This document shows positions 24,130 to 31,620 of a stretch of 64,000 nucleotides of DNA, in pieces. Positions within the stretch are counted from its first letter, which is position 1. Every line of letters begins with the position of its first letter. The notes under the pieces are model-generated. The model saw only the letters and a program-made list of their open reading frames with translations, had not been told where the DNA came from and did not search any database. The position numbers and the translations under genes are program-made. The stretch is from Rhodobacteraceae bacterium CCMM004. Lineage in GTDB: Bacteria > Pseudomonadota > Alphaproteobacteria > Rhodobacterales > Rhodobacteraceae. The stretch spans positions 1 through 64,000 of the forward strand of contig RZWH01000011.1 of NCBI GenBank assembly GCA_004005435.1, written 5' to 3'.

Positions 24130-25047
24130 TCAGGCGGCGGTGTGGGCGGGGGCGACGATGGCATCGAGACCCTGTTTCAGCCCGATGAGGGCATGTCCGT
24201 CGACGGGGCGCAAGGGCGGGCGCGGCGCGCCGCCGCCGGGCAGGCCCAAATGGTCCATCGCCGCCTTGGTCGCGGGATAGAGCGTTCGGCCCTCGGTGGT
24301 GAAGAGCCGCGTCATCTCTTGCGCCTGGGCCTGGACGCGCCAGGCCAGGTCCATCCGGCCGGCGCGCACGTCGTCCCAGAGATGCAGGATCGGCAGCCAG
24401 ACGTTCGGGAAGCAGTCGATCAGGCCGTCGCAGCCGGCCAGGATCGCCGCCGTGCCGATGGTGGAGGAGGGGCCGCAAAAGACCCTGATCCGGCCTTTTG
24501 CGACGTCGAGCGTGGCGTGGAAGTTCAGCCAGTCCCCCGAACTCTCCTTGATCGCGACGACCGCGTCGAGGTCGGCTAGGATGTCGACCACGGCGGGACT
24601 GAGTTGGTTCCAGGCGTTGCCGGGGATGTTGTAGAGGACGATGGGGAGGGGCGCATCGCGGGCCACGGTCTCGTAATGCGCGATCAGTTCGGCCTCGGAC
24701 AGATGGACGAAGTAGGGGGGCAGGACCAGCGCGCCGTCGGCTCCCGCTTCGGCCGCATCGTGCAGCGCCTCGATCACCGCGCCGGGGGTGATCGCCCCAG
24801 CGCCGACGATGGCGGTGCCGTCGGGACCGGTCGCGGCCACGGCGCTGCGGTAGATCGCCCCGCGCTCGGCCTCGGTCAGCGCCCAGAACTCGCCGGTGCA
24901 GCCCGCGGCGACGACGCCGGTGGCGCCCGCCTCTCGCAGACGCCGGATGTTGGCGGCGAGCGCGTCGTGATCCACTGCGCCCGAGGGGTCGAAGGGTGTG
25001 GTGATGGCGGGCATGGCACCCGTCCAAGAAATGCTGTCGCGGTTCAA
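24130..25047 (-). CDS. DapA/NanA-family aldolase (TTG start)
   Basis: 305 residues of the dihydrodipicolinate synthase/N-acetylneuraminate lyase family. The Schiff-base lysine is K167 (VVAIKESSGD), the catalytic tyrosine Y139 (VLYNIPG), and GCTGEFWAL (49-57) corresponds to the family GTTGE loop. Members make or break C-C bonds next to pyruvate, or dehydrate/deaminate oxo-acids. TTG 25,047 is chosen because GGAGGAGG lies 5 bases upstream; an ATG 11 codons later lacks a ribosome site. It follows the ABC ATPase gene in the operon, so it likely acts on the imported compound. Confidence 0.9.
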   Translation of the reverse strand: MNRDSISWTGAMPAITTPFDPSGAVDHDALAANIRRLREAGATGVVAAGCTGEFWALTEAERGAIYRSAVAATGPDGTAIVGAGAITPGAVIEALHDAAEAGADGALVLPPYFVHLSEAELIAHYETVARDAPLPIVLYNIPGNAWNQLSPAVVDILADLDAVVAIKESSGDWLNFHATLDVAKGRIRVFCGPSSTIGTAAILAGCDGLIDCFPNVWLPILHLWDDVRAGRMDLAWRVQAQAQEMTRLFTTEGRTLYPATKAAMDHLGLPGGGAPRPPLRPVDGHALIGLKQGLDAIVAPAHTAA

Positions 25048-25052
25048 CTCTG

Positions 25053-25060
25053 CCTCCTCC
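25053..25060 (-). promoter_or_regulatory. Strong ribosome site deciding a TTG start
   Basis: GGAGGAGG on the minus strand, 5 bases before TTG 25,047. It decides that the DapA-family gene starts at this TTG rather than at the later ATG 25,014. Confidence 0.7.
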
Positions 25061-25075
25061 GTCGGGTCGCCGCCG

Positions 25076-26194
25076 TCACGATGCGCCGCCGCTCTGCCGC
25101 GGCGCCATCTCGACCACCGCGCCGCCCGGGTCGCGGCCGAGCCGCGCGCCGGTCTCGCCGGGGGCGAAGAGATGCAGGCGCGCGGTCTCCACGGCCAGGG
25201 TCGCGGACTGGCCCATGGACAGGGGCCGTCCGGCCTCGGCCCGCACCAATAGGCGGGTGCCGCCCGGCACCTCCACCGTGACGATCTGTTCGTGCCCGGA
25301 GTTCTCGACGAGCCGCAGAGTGCCCTGCAACGGTCCCTGCTCCAGCCGGATATCCTCTGGCCGCAGGCCCAGGACGGCGGGGCCCTCGGGGACGTCGCCG
25401 AAGCGGTCCTTGGGCAGGGGGAGAGCCTGTCCGGCGAAAACGAAGGTGCCGTCGCGCACCGCGCCCTCCACCAGGTTCATCGACGGCGTGCCGATGAAGC
25501 CCGCGACAAAGCGGTTGGCGGGCCGGTCGTAGACCGCGGCGGGCGTGTCGAACTGTTGCAGGCGGCCGCCGTGCATCACCGCGATGCGGTCGGCCATGGT
25601 CATCGCTTCAAGCTGGTCGTGGGTGACGTAGACCATGGTTTTGCCGATCCGGCGGTGCAGCTCGATCAGCTCGGCGCGCATGTAGCTGCGCAGTTTGGCG
25701 TCGAGGTTCGACAGGGGCTCGTCCAGGAGGAACACCTTGGGCTCGCGCACGAGGGCGCGTCCGAGGGCCACGCGCTGCTGCTGCCCGCCGGAGAGCTGCC
25801 GGGGCTTGCGGTCGAGCAGCGGCTCCAGTTGCAGGGTCGCCGCCGCCTTCTGCACCGCCGCCGTGCGCTCGGCCTTGGGCATCCCCCGTTTCTTGAGCGG
25901 ATAGGCGATGTTCTCGGCCACGGTCATGTGCGGGTAGAGCGCATAGGACTGGAACACCATGGCGATGTCGCGCTTGCCCGGGGGGACGTCGTTGACCACG
26001 CGCCCGCCGATGGAGATCGTCCCGGCGGTTGGAAAGTCGAGCCCGGCCAGCATCCTCAGCGTCGTCGACTTGCCACAGCCCGAGGGGCCGAGCAGCGCCA
26101 CGAACTCGCCCTCGGCGATGTCGATGTTCAGCCCCTCCAGGGCGGTGAAGGCCCCAAAGACCTTGCGCACGTCGGTGAGCGTGACCTGACCCAT
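25076..26194 (-). CDS. Sugar-type ABC transporter ATP-binding protein (MalK/UgpC family)
   Basis: 372 residues. Walker A GPSGCGKST at 36-44, Q-loop MVFQSYALYPHMTV, signature LSGGQQQRVALGRAL, Walker B VFLLDEPLSNLDAKLR and H-loop THDQLEA are all intact. The C-terminal 120 residues are the MalK-type OB-fold/TOBE regulatory region. ATG 26,194 is supported by AAGGA upstream; the longer frame is artefactual. It energises the CUT1-type importer encoded by the three preceding genes. Confidence 0.95.
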   Translation of the reverse strand: MGQVTLTDVRKVFGAFTALEGLNIDIAEGEFVALLGPSGCGKSTTLRMLAGLDFPTAGTISIGGRVVNDVPPGKRDIAMVFQSYALYPHMTVAENIAYPLKKRGMPKAERTAAVQKAAATLQLEPLLDRKPRQLSGGQQQRVALGRALVREPKVFLLDEPLSNLDAKLRSYMRAELIELHRRIGKTMVYVTHDQLEAMTMADRIAVMHGGRLQQFDTPAAVYDRPANRFVAGFIGTPSMNLVEGAVRDGTFVFAGQALPLPKDRFGDVPEGPAVLGLRPEDIRLEQGPLQGTLRLVENSGHEQIVTVEVPGGTRLLVRAEAGRPLSMGQSATLAVETARLHLFAPGETGARLGRDPGGAVVEMAPRQSGGAS

Positions 26195-26196
26195 GG

Positions 26197-27024
26197 TTAT
26201 CCTTTCACCCCGCCCGCGCCGAAGCCGCGGGTGAGATAGCTTTGCAGGAAGGCGAAGACCACGATCAACGGCACGCTCATCATCACGCTGGCGGCCATCA
26301 GCAGCGACCATTCGATGTTGAAGGCCGAGATCAGCATCGACATGACGCCGGTGGTCAGCGGCCGCACGCTGTCGGTGTTCACCAGGACGAGGGCGTACAG
26401 GTATTCATTCCACGACAGGATGAAGGTGAAGAGCGCGGTGGAGATGATGCCGGGCAGGAGCTGCGGCAGGATGATGTCCTTGAACGCGCCCATGCGGGTG
26501 GCGCCGTCCACCAGCGCGGCGGATTCCAGGTCCTCCGGCACACCCTCCATGAAGCTGCGCAAGAGCCAGAGCGCGTAAGGCAGGGCGAAAGTGGTGTGCG
26601 CCAGGACCAGGCTCATCAGCGTGTTGGACAGGCCCAGCCAGACCATCGCCAGGTAGAGCGGGATGATCAGGACGACGGACGGCAGGAGGTAGGTAAAGAG
26701 CACGAGCAGCGCCAGCGTCTCGCGCCCGCGATAGCGGAACCGCACCAGGCTGTAGGCGCCGACCGTGCCGAGGGTGACGACGAACAGCGTGGTGGCCGTG
26801 GCCAGCACCACCGAATTGCGGAAATAGATCAGGAACGGCGTCTCGGTCAGCAGGCGCCAGTAGTGCTCGAACGTCACCGACTGCGGCAACCAGGTCGGCG
26901 GGATGCGGAACAGCTCGGTCTGCGGCTTGAGCGAGGTCAGGACCATCCAGATCAGCGGGAAGGCGATCAGCAGGACGAGCGACCAGGTGAAGAGGTTGAA
27001 GGCGACGGTGCGCAGGAGCTTCAT
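26197..27024 (-). CDS. ABC transporter permease, CUT1 MalG-like
   Basis: 275 residues with six hydrophobic segments. The cytoplasmic EAA loop is seen as EDLESAALVDGATRMGAFKDIILPQLLPG. The N-terminus MKLLRTVAFNLFTWSLVLLIAFPLIWM and an FRIPPTWLP segment are typical of MalG-class permeases. It pairs with the MalF-like permease encoded upstream across a 141-bp gap that contains a double-hairpin repeat. Confidence 0.93.
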   Translation of the reverse strand: MKLLRTVAFNLFTWSLVLLIAFPLIWMVLTSLKPQTELFRIPPTWLPQSVTFEHYWRLLTETPFLIYFRNSVVLATATTLFVVTLGTVGAYSLVRFRYRGRETLALLVLFTYLLPSVVLIIPLYLAMVWLGLSNTLMSLVLAHTTFALPYALWLLRSFMEGVPEDLESAALVDGATRMGAFKDIILPQLLPGIISTALFTFILSWNEYLYALVLVNTDSVRPLTTGVMSMLISAFNIEWSLLMAASVMMSVPLIVVFAFLQSYLTRGFGAGGVKG

Positions 27025-27055
27025 GCCGTGTGCCTCCGGTCGCGCCCGGAGCGGA

Positions 27056-27133
27056 GGGCAGCGCCGACCCGCGGGGTGGCGTGAAGCGCCGCCCCGGGGG
27101 GGCGGGTCGGCGCTGCCCGGCGTGCCGCCGGGC
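27056..27133. repeat. Double-hairpin intergenic element (27 kb copy)
   Basis: A perfect 17-bp inverted repeat, GGGCAGCGCCGACCCGC at 27,056-27,072 against 27,102-27,118, encloses a second stem (GGGGTGGCG / CGCCGCCCC with one G-T wobble). It is followed by a short hairpin GCCCGGCG-TGC-CGCCGGGC (27,115-27,133). It sits between the two permease genes. Related elements occur at 42,712, 53,187 and 54,237. Confidence 0.8.
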
Positions 27134-27165
27134 GGAACGGGTGATCGACGCAGTGTCTCATCGCC

Positions 27166-28065
27166 TCACCCCTCCCGTCCTGAGTGGCGGACATAGACGA
27201 TCATGAACACGAGCATCACCAGCATCATGCCCACCGAATAGGCCGCCGCGCGCCCCATCTCGTTCAGCGCGAACGCCTCCTGATAGACCAAGAGCGCCAG
27301 CGTCTGGGTCGAGGTCACGGGTCCGCCGCCGGTCAGCAGGTAGATCAGGTCGAACTCCTTGAAGTCCCAGATCGCGCGCAACAGGATGATGACCGTCAGG
27401 ACCGAGCGCAGCTGCGGCAGCGTCACGTCCCAGAACCGCGCGATGGGTCCCGCGCCGTCGATCTTGGCCGCCTCGTAGAGGTGTTCGGGGATGGTCTGGA
27501 GCCGCGCCAGCACCGCGATGACCACGAACGGAAAGTACTTCCACGCGCCGACCAGGATGATCCCGATCATCGCGTTCGGCATCGACCCCAGCCAGTCCAC
27601 CGGCATGTCGATCAGCCCGATCTGCATCAGCCCGTGGTTCAGCGCACCGTAAAGGTCGTTGAACAGCCAGCGCCAGACCAGCACCGCGACGACGGTGGAC
27701 AGGAAATAGGGAAACAGCACCAGGCTGCGCGCCAGAGACCGGAACCACAGGTTCTGGTGCAACAGCAGCGCCACGCCCACGCCGCAGACGATCTGCAGCG
27801 ACAGGGTGCCGAAGGTCCAGACCAGCGTCACCCACAGCGACGACCAGAACGCGCGCCGGGTCAGCAGGTCCATATAATTGTCCACGCCGACAAAGCTGCC
27901 TTGCAGGGTCGGCGTGTAGATCTGGAACAGCGAAAGATAGATCGCGGCCAGCAGCGGATAGACGATGACCAGGCTGAACACCACGATCACCGGCGCGATC
28001 AGTAGCACGCCGAGACGGGCATAGCCGCGTTCGAGCGCGGGCGCGGTGTGGGCTTTCGCGGTCAT
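27166..28065 (-). CDS. ABC transporter permease, CUT1 MalF-like
   Basis: 299 residues, six membrane segments. The EAA loop is PEHLYEAAKIDGAGPIARFWDVTLPQLRSV. The start ATG 28,065 (MTAKAHTAPALERGY) is chosen as the first Met giving a normal permease N-terminus; the open frame upstream overlaps the binding-protein gene in another frame. It forms the membrane channel with the MalG-like protein. Confidence 0.93.
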   Translation of the reverse strand: MTAKAHTAPALERGYARLGVLLIAPVIVVFSLVIVYPLLAAIYLSLFQIYTPTLQGSFVGVDNYMDLLTRRAFWSSLWVTLVWTFGTLSLQIVCGVGVALLLHQNLWFRSLARSLVLFPYFLSTVVAVLVWRWLFNDLYGALNHGLMQIGLIDMPVDWLGSMPNAMIGIILVGAWKYFPFVVIAVLARLQTIPEHLYEAAKIDGAGPIARFWDVTLPQLRSVLTVIILLRAIWDFKEFDLIYLLTGGGPVTSTQTLALLVYQEAFALNEMGRAAAYSVGMMLVMLVFMIVYVRHSGREG

Positions 28066-28088
28066 CGGTCCTCGCACGGTCGGGGTGG

Positions 28089-28121
28089 GGGCGGCCCCCC
28101 CGGGAGAAGATGGGGCCGCCC
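28089..28121. repeat. Intercistronic hairpin between binding-protein and permease genes
   Basis: Perfect 10-bp arms GGGCGGCCCC (28,089-28,098) and GGGGCCGCCC (28,112-28,121) with a 13-base loop, 12 bases after the binding-protein stop. No T-run follows, so partial termination or protection of the upstream mRNA is more likely than full termination. Confidence 0.65.
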
Positions 28122-28133
28122 GCCGGTCGGAGA

Positions 28134-29471
28134 TCAGTTCGCGTTCATGATCTCCTCGATGCGCGTGGCGGTCTCGGAGAGAACGGTATCGGCGTTCTCG
28201 TCGTTCAGGACCACCCGCTGCACCATCTCGGAAATGACGTTGGAGTTCACGATCTCGCCCGCCTTGGCGTTGGGCTGATGCTCGCGGCTCTCCCACCCGA
28301 GGTTGAAGCCGTTCGCGGCGGCGGCGGCCATCTTGTCCACCTCCTCGGAGTACTTCTCGATGATCGGGTTGTTCTGGTACTCGGGCATGGCCGAGATCGT
28401 TTGCAGCACCGGCAGGACATGGCCCGGCGCGGCGTGCAGCTGCTGGATATAGCCCTCGGGGTCGAACAGGAACGCCGCGAACTGCTTGGTCTCTTCCATG
28501 TTCGGCGCCGCCTTGGGGATGAACACCGACGGGAAGTCGTTGAACGTCCAGAAGTCGATGTCGGCGGACTTGGTCGGATAGCGCACGCAGGTCACGTGGT
28601 CGGCGATGTCGGGGTTCTGGGTGTTCACGTTGATCAGCACCCGGCCGGTGTAGATGCCGGTGGCGCAGGCGCCCGACACGAACGCCGTCAGGCTGTCGCC
28701 CCAGGAGTAGTTGGTGGCGCCGGGCGGGCAGTACTGGCGCATCGCCTTGTAGAACTCCAGCGCGTCCCGGGTTTCGGGGCTGTCGATGGCGACGCTCAGG
28801 TCGGGGTTGAACACCATGCCGCCCGCGCCGTGGATGAAGCCGATGAAGATCAGCGTCGTCATCGAGTTGCGGCCGTAGGGCAGGGGCGCGCCGTAGATGC
28901 CGCCGCCCTGGAGCTTCTCCATCGCCGCCAGCATCTCGTCCCAGGTGCGCGGCGGGGCCTCGACGCCGCGCTCTTCCATCAGGTCGGTTCTGAGCCACAT
29001 CATGTTGGCGGCCGAGTTGCCGATGCCGGTGCCGGCATACTGGCCCGGGTCGACCTCGTAGATGTCGTTGGCGCCCTCGTAGAACTTGTCGGGCCCGATC
29101 ATCTCGATCACGTCGTTGAAGGGCTCCAGCAGGCCGTTGCGCCAGTAGTTCGACACGGCAAAGCTGGGCAGGTGGGTGACGACGTTCGGCACCTCGCCGC
29201 TGGCAAAGGCGGCGGCGAGCTGCGGCGCATAGCCCTCGTCGGACGTCTTCTCGAACACCACCTCGACATTCTCGTGCAGCGCCTCGAAGTTGCGCATCTG
29301 CGTCTCGTAGGCGGCCAGCTGCTCGGGCGAAGACTGCGGGGACCACCAGCGGATCGTGACCTTGTCCTGCGCGACGATGCGGCGCGGCATGGCGGCGACG
29401 GCAGCCCCGGCGGCCAGCCCCCCGAGGACGGCGCGGCGCGGGACGGCGGGCGTCAGGCGGCGTGGTGACAT
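28134..29471 (-). CDS. Extracellular solute-binding protein of a sugar-type ABC importer
   Basis: 445 residues of the SBP family 1 (MalE/UgpB-like). It begins MSPRRLTPAVPRRAVLGGLAAG, a twin-arginine-like signal with cleavage near IVAQ (about residue 36), so export may be by Tat. The body has the fold pattern VTIRWWSPQSSPEQLAAYETQ and TWDEMLAAMEKL. ATG 29,471 is chosen over an in-frame start ten codons earlier because GGGGAGA lies upstream of it. It is the first gene of a seven-gene operon; regulatory array B lies 22 bases before the start. Confidence 0.92.
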   Translation of the reverse strand: MSPRRLTPAVPRRAVLGGLAAGAAVAAMPRRIVAQDKVTIRWWSPQSSPEQLAAYETQMRNFEALHENVEVVFEKTSDEGYAPQLAAAFASGEVPNVVTHLPSFAVSNYWRNGLLEPFNDVIEMIGPDKFYEGANDIYEVDPGQYAGTGIGNSAANMMWLRTDLMEERGVEAPPRTWDEMLAAMEKLQGGGIYGAPLPYGRNSMTTLIFIGFIHGAGGMVFNPDLSVAIDSPETRDALEFYKAMRQYCPPGATNYSWGDSLTAFVSGACATGIYTGRVLINVNTQNPDIADHVTCVRYPTKSADIDFWTFNDFPSVFIPKAAPNMEETKQFAAFLFDPEGYIQQLHAAPGHVLPVLQTISAMPEYQNNPIIEKYSEEVDKMAAAAANGFNLGWESREHQPNAKAGEIVNSNVISEMVQRVVLNDENADTVLSETATRIEEIMNAN

Positions 29472-29492
29472 GGTGAAATCTCCCCTTGGCAG

Positions 29493-29519
29493 TGTTCGCA
29501 TATCGAACTTATGTTCACA
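29493..29519. promoter_or_regulatory. Regulon operator array, site B (SBP operon / iclR)
   Basis: Three half-sites: TGTTCGC (29,493-29,499), inverted CGAAC (29,504-29,508), then TGTTCACA (29,512-29,519) as a direct repeat of the first. The first two form GTTCG-N5-CGAAC (29,494-29,508). The array lies between the divergent binding-protein and IclR regulator genes and could control both. Confidence 0.75.
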
Positions 29520-29624
29520 CTATGGGAGGAGCCGCTGGGGCCGTGCAAGAGTTTTGTTGGCCGCGGCTTCCCCCACGGCACCGACTGGTGTAGGCGGAGG
29601 CGCGTTTTAAACGGGGCGGTTGTG

Positions 29625-30482
29625 ATGGCGAAACAGGCGGCGGAGCAGACGGGCACCCCATCGGTGGTGAGCGAGAACCGGCTGGGCACGGTCGACCCCG
29701 ATGCCGCGCCCGACGACGACAAGCTGTCGAGCCGGGATTTCGTCTCGTCGCTCAGTCGGGGGTTGGCGATCCTGTCGTCCTTCTCGCGCACCTCACGCAA
29801 GATGACGCTGAGCGAGGTGGCCGCCGAGACGGGGATGAGCCGCGCCACTGCGCGGCGATTCCTGCTGACGCTCGTAAAGGAAGGCTATGTCGTCACCGAC
29901 GGCAAGATGTTCGACCTGACGCCCAAGGTGCTGGACCTCGGGTTCGCCGTGCTGTCGAAGATAGGGATCTGGGACCGGGCGCGTCCGTTCATGGAGCGGC
30001 TGTCGCTGCACACCGGCGAGAGCTGCACGGCGGCGATCCTGGACGGTCTGGACGTGGTCTATGTGGCGGGGGTGCAGGCGCACAACATCATCTCGGTGGG
30101 GATCACCATCGGCTCGCGCCAGTCGGCGTTCTATACCGCGAACGGCCGCGTGTTGCTGGCCGCGCAGCCGCAGGAGGACTGGGACACGATCCTGCGGAGC
30201 GCGCGGCTGGTCCCGCGCACGGCCTATTCCATCGCCACCCCGGGCGAGATCCGGGCGGAGCTGGAACGGGTGCGCGCCCAGGGCTGGGCGCTGGTGGATC
30301 AGGAGTTGGAGCTGGGGCTCCTCAGCATCGCGATCCCGTTGCACTATCGCTCTGGCGTCCTGGCCGGGGCGATCAATATCGCGGTGCCGTCGATCCGGGC
30401 CACGCCCGAGGACATGGTCGAGACGTTCCTGCCGCAACTGCGCGACACCGCCGAGCTGATCCAGCAATCGCTGGCGCGGTAG
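29625..30482 (+). CDS. IclR-family regulator, PcaR/PcaU/PobR class
   Basis: 285 residues from ATG 29,625; an upstream in-frame start would add 38 residues from DNA that looks non-coding. The HTH (about 60-82, MTLSEVAAETGMSRATARRFLL) with preceding FVSSLSRGLAILSSFSR and following GYVVTDGKMFDLTPKVLDLGFAVLS is the hallmark of the PcaR/PobR class. The C-terminal effector domain (about 110-285) contains RSGVLAGAINIAVPS. Regulators of this class bind three half-site operators. Such arrays lie in its own upstream region and at other promoters nearby, making it the prime candidate for the regulon controller. Confidence 0.92.
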   Translation: MAKQAAEQTGTPSVVSENRLGTVDPDAAPDDDKLSSRDFVSSLSRGLAILSSFSRTSRKMTLSEVAAETGMSRATARRFLLTLVKEGYVVTDGKMFDLTPKVLDLGFAVLSKIGIWDRARPFMERLSLHTGESCTAAILDGLDVVYVAGVQAHNIISVGITIGSRQSAFYTANGRVLLAAQPQEDWDTILRSARLVPRTAYSIATPGEIRAELERVRAQGWALVDQELELGLLSIAIPLHYRSGVLAGAINIAVPSIRATPEDMVETFLPQLRDTAELIQQSLAR

Positions 30483-30519
30483 AGCGCCGCCGCCCCCGGG
30501 TGGGCGGATCGGCTCTACG

Positions 30520-31620
30520 TCATTGTCGCCAGCGCTCAGGGGAGTAGGGGGCTGGGTCCACCGGCGGCTCCAGTCCCAACGCAACGGCCGCGGCGGCGCG
30601 GCCGACGATGGGGCCCAGGGTGTAGCCCGCGTCGCCCGGCAGAGCCACATGCAGCGCCGCGCCGGGCGCCACCGGGCCAATGGTCGCCTTGCCGTCCACG
30701 GGCGTGTTCAGGCCCGCCCAGGTGCGGATGACCCGGAGCCCCGCGATCCCCGGCGCGATCCGCCCGGCCAGCGCCACGTTGGCGGCCATGGATCGCGACA
30801 GCACGGCGGGTGTCCCATCGGCACCCCCCTCTGCGGGCCAGCCGCCGCCGATCACCACCTGGCCCGAGCGGAACTGTTTCAGCGTGATCGAGCGTTCGGC
30901 GTGCTGAACCAGGTGGCGGATACGATAGTCGCCCGCTTCGGTGATGTTCATGTGCAGGGGCTCGGGCGGGGTGGGCATGGCCAGCATCGGCAGCAGCGCA
31001 CCGCTGCCCCAGGCCGCCGCGACCAACACCGCGCGGGCGGGATAGCGGTCCGTTCCCTCGGCCTGTTCCGCCGTAACAGAGACGATTCTGTCCCGCACCC
31101 GTCGGACCCGGAGCGCCTCCAGCCGCGTGGTCATCCTGGCGTTCGCGACCAGGGGGTTGATCTTACCCTCGTCGCGGCACAGTTCCGCGCCGACCAATCC
31201 GGGGCCGAGATAGGGGGCGATCCGGTCGAGCGCGCCGCGGTCCAGGAGGTCCACGTCCAGCCCCTGCGCCCGCTCGCGCGCGGCCTTGGTCTCTAAGAAG
31301 GCCATTTGCGCGGGTGTCTCGGCCAGCATCAGGCCGCCCTCGCGGCTCATCTCGACGCCGCCGAGGGCCGCGTCCAGCCGCGCCCACTCGGCCACCGCGG
31401 CGCGGTAGAGGGGCAGCGACCGCTCGACGTTCTCTGCGAGATGCGGGTTCAGGCGCAGGAATCGGCTCTGCATCTGCACGTGCAGACTGCCGGCGTTGGC
31501 GGCGGACCCGGCGTTACGGCCCCAATCAATCAGCGTCACGCGGGCCCCCGCCTCGGCCGCGGCGAGGGCGGCGGCCTGCCCGGTGATGCCGCCGCCCACC
31601 ACGACGAGGTCGTCAGCCAT
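30520..31620 (-). CDS. FAD-dependent amino-acid oxidoreductase, HcnC/DadA type
   Basis: 366 residues of the DAO fold. The dinucleotide motif VVGGGITG (7-14) and acidic strand end VTLID are at the N-terminus, and a C-terminal HVALPGDAGYTLGP segment closes the FAD site. ATG 31,620 gives a standard N-terminus; a Met seven codons earlier is possible. It overlaps the end of the HcnA-HcnB fusion gene by 8 bases. With that protein it should form a three-module dehydrogenase like hydrogen cyanide synthase, opine oxidase or D-hydroxyproline dehydrogenase, oxidising a C-N bond. Confidence 0.88.
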   Translation of the reverse strand: MADDLVVVGGGITGQAAALAAAEAGARVTLIDWGRNAGSAANAGSLHVQMQSRFLRLNPHLAENVERSLPLYRAAVAEWARLDAALGGVEMSREGGLMLAETPAQMAFLETKAARERAQGLDVDLLDRGALDRIAPYLGPGLVGAELCRDEGKINPLVANARMTTRLEALRVRRVRDRIVSVTAEQAEGTDRYPARAVLVAAAWGSGALLPMLAMPTPPEPLHMNITEAGDYRIRHLVQHAERSITLKQFRSGQVVIGGGWPAEGGADGTPAVLSRSMAANVALAGRIAPGIAGLRVIRTWAGLNTPVDGKATIGPVAPGAALHVALPGDAGYTLGPIVGRAAAAVALGLEPPVDPAPYSPERWRQ

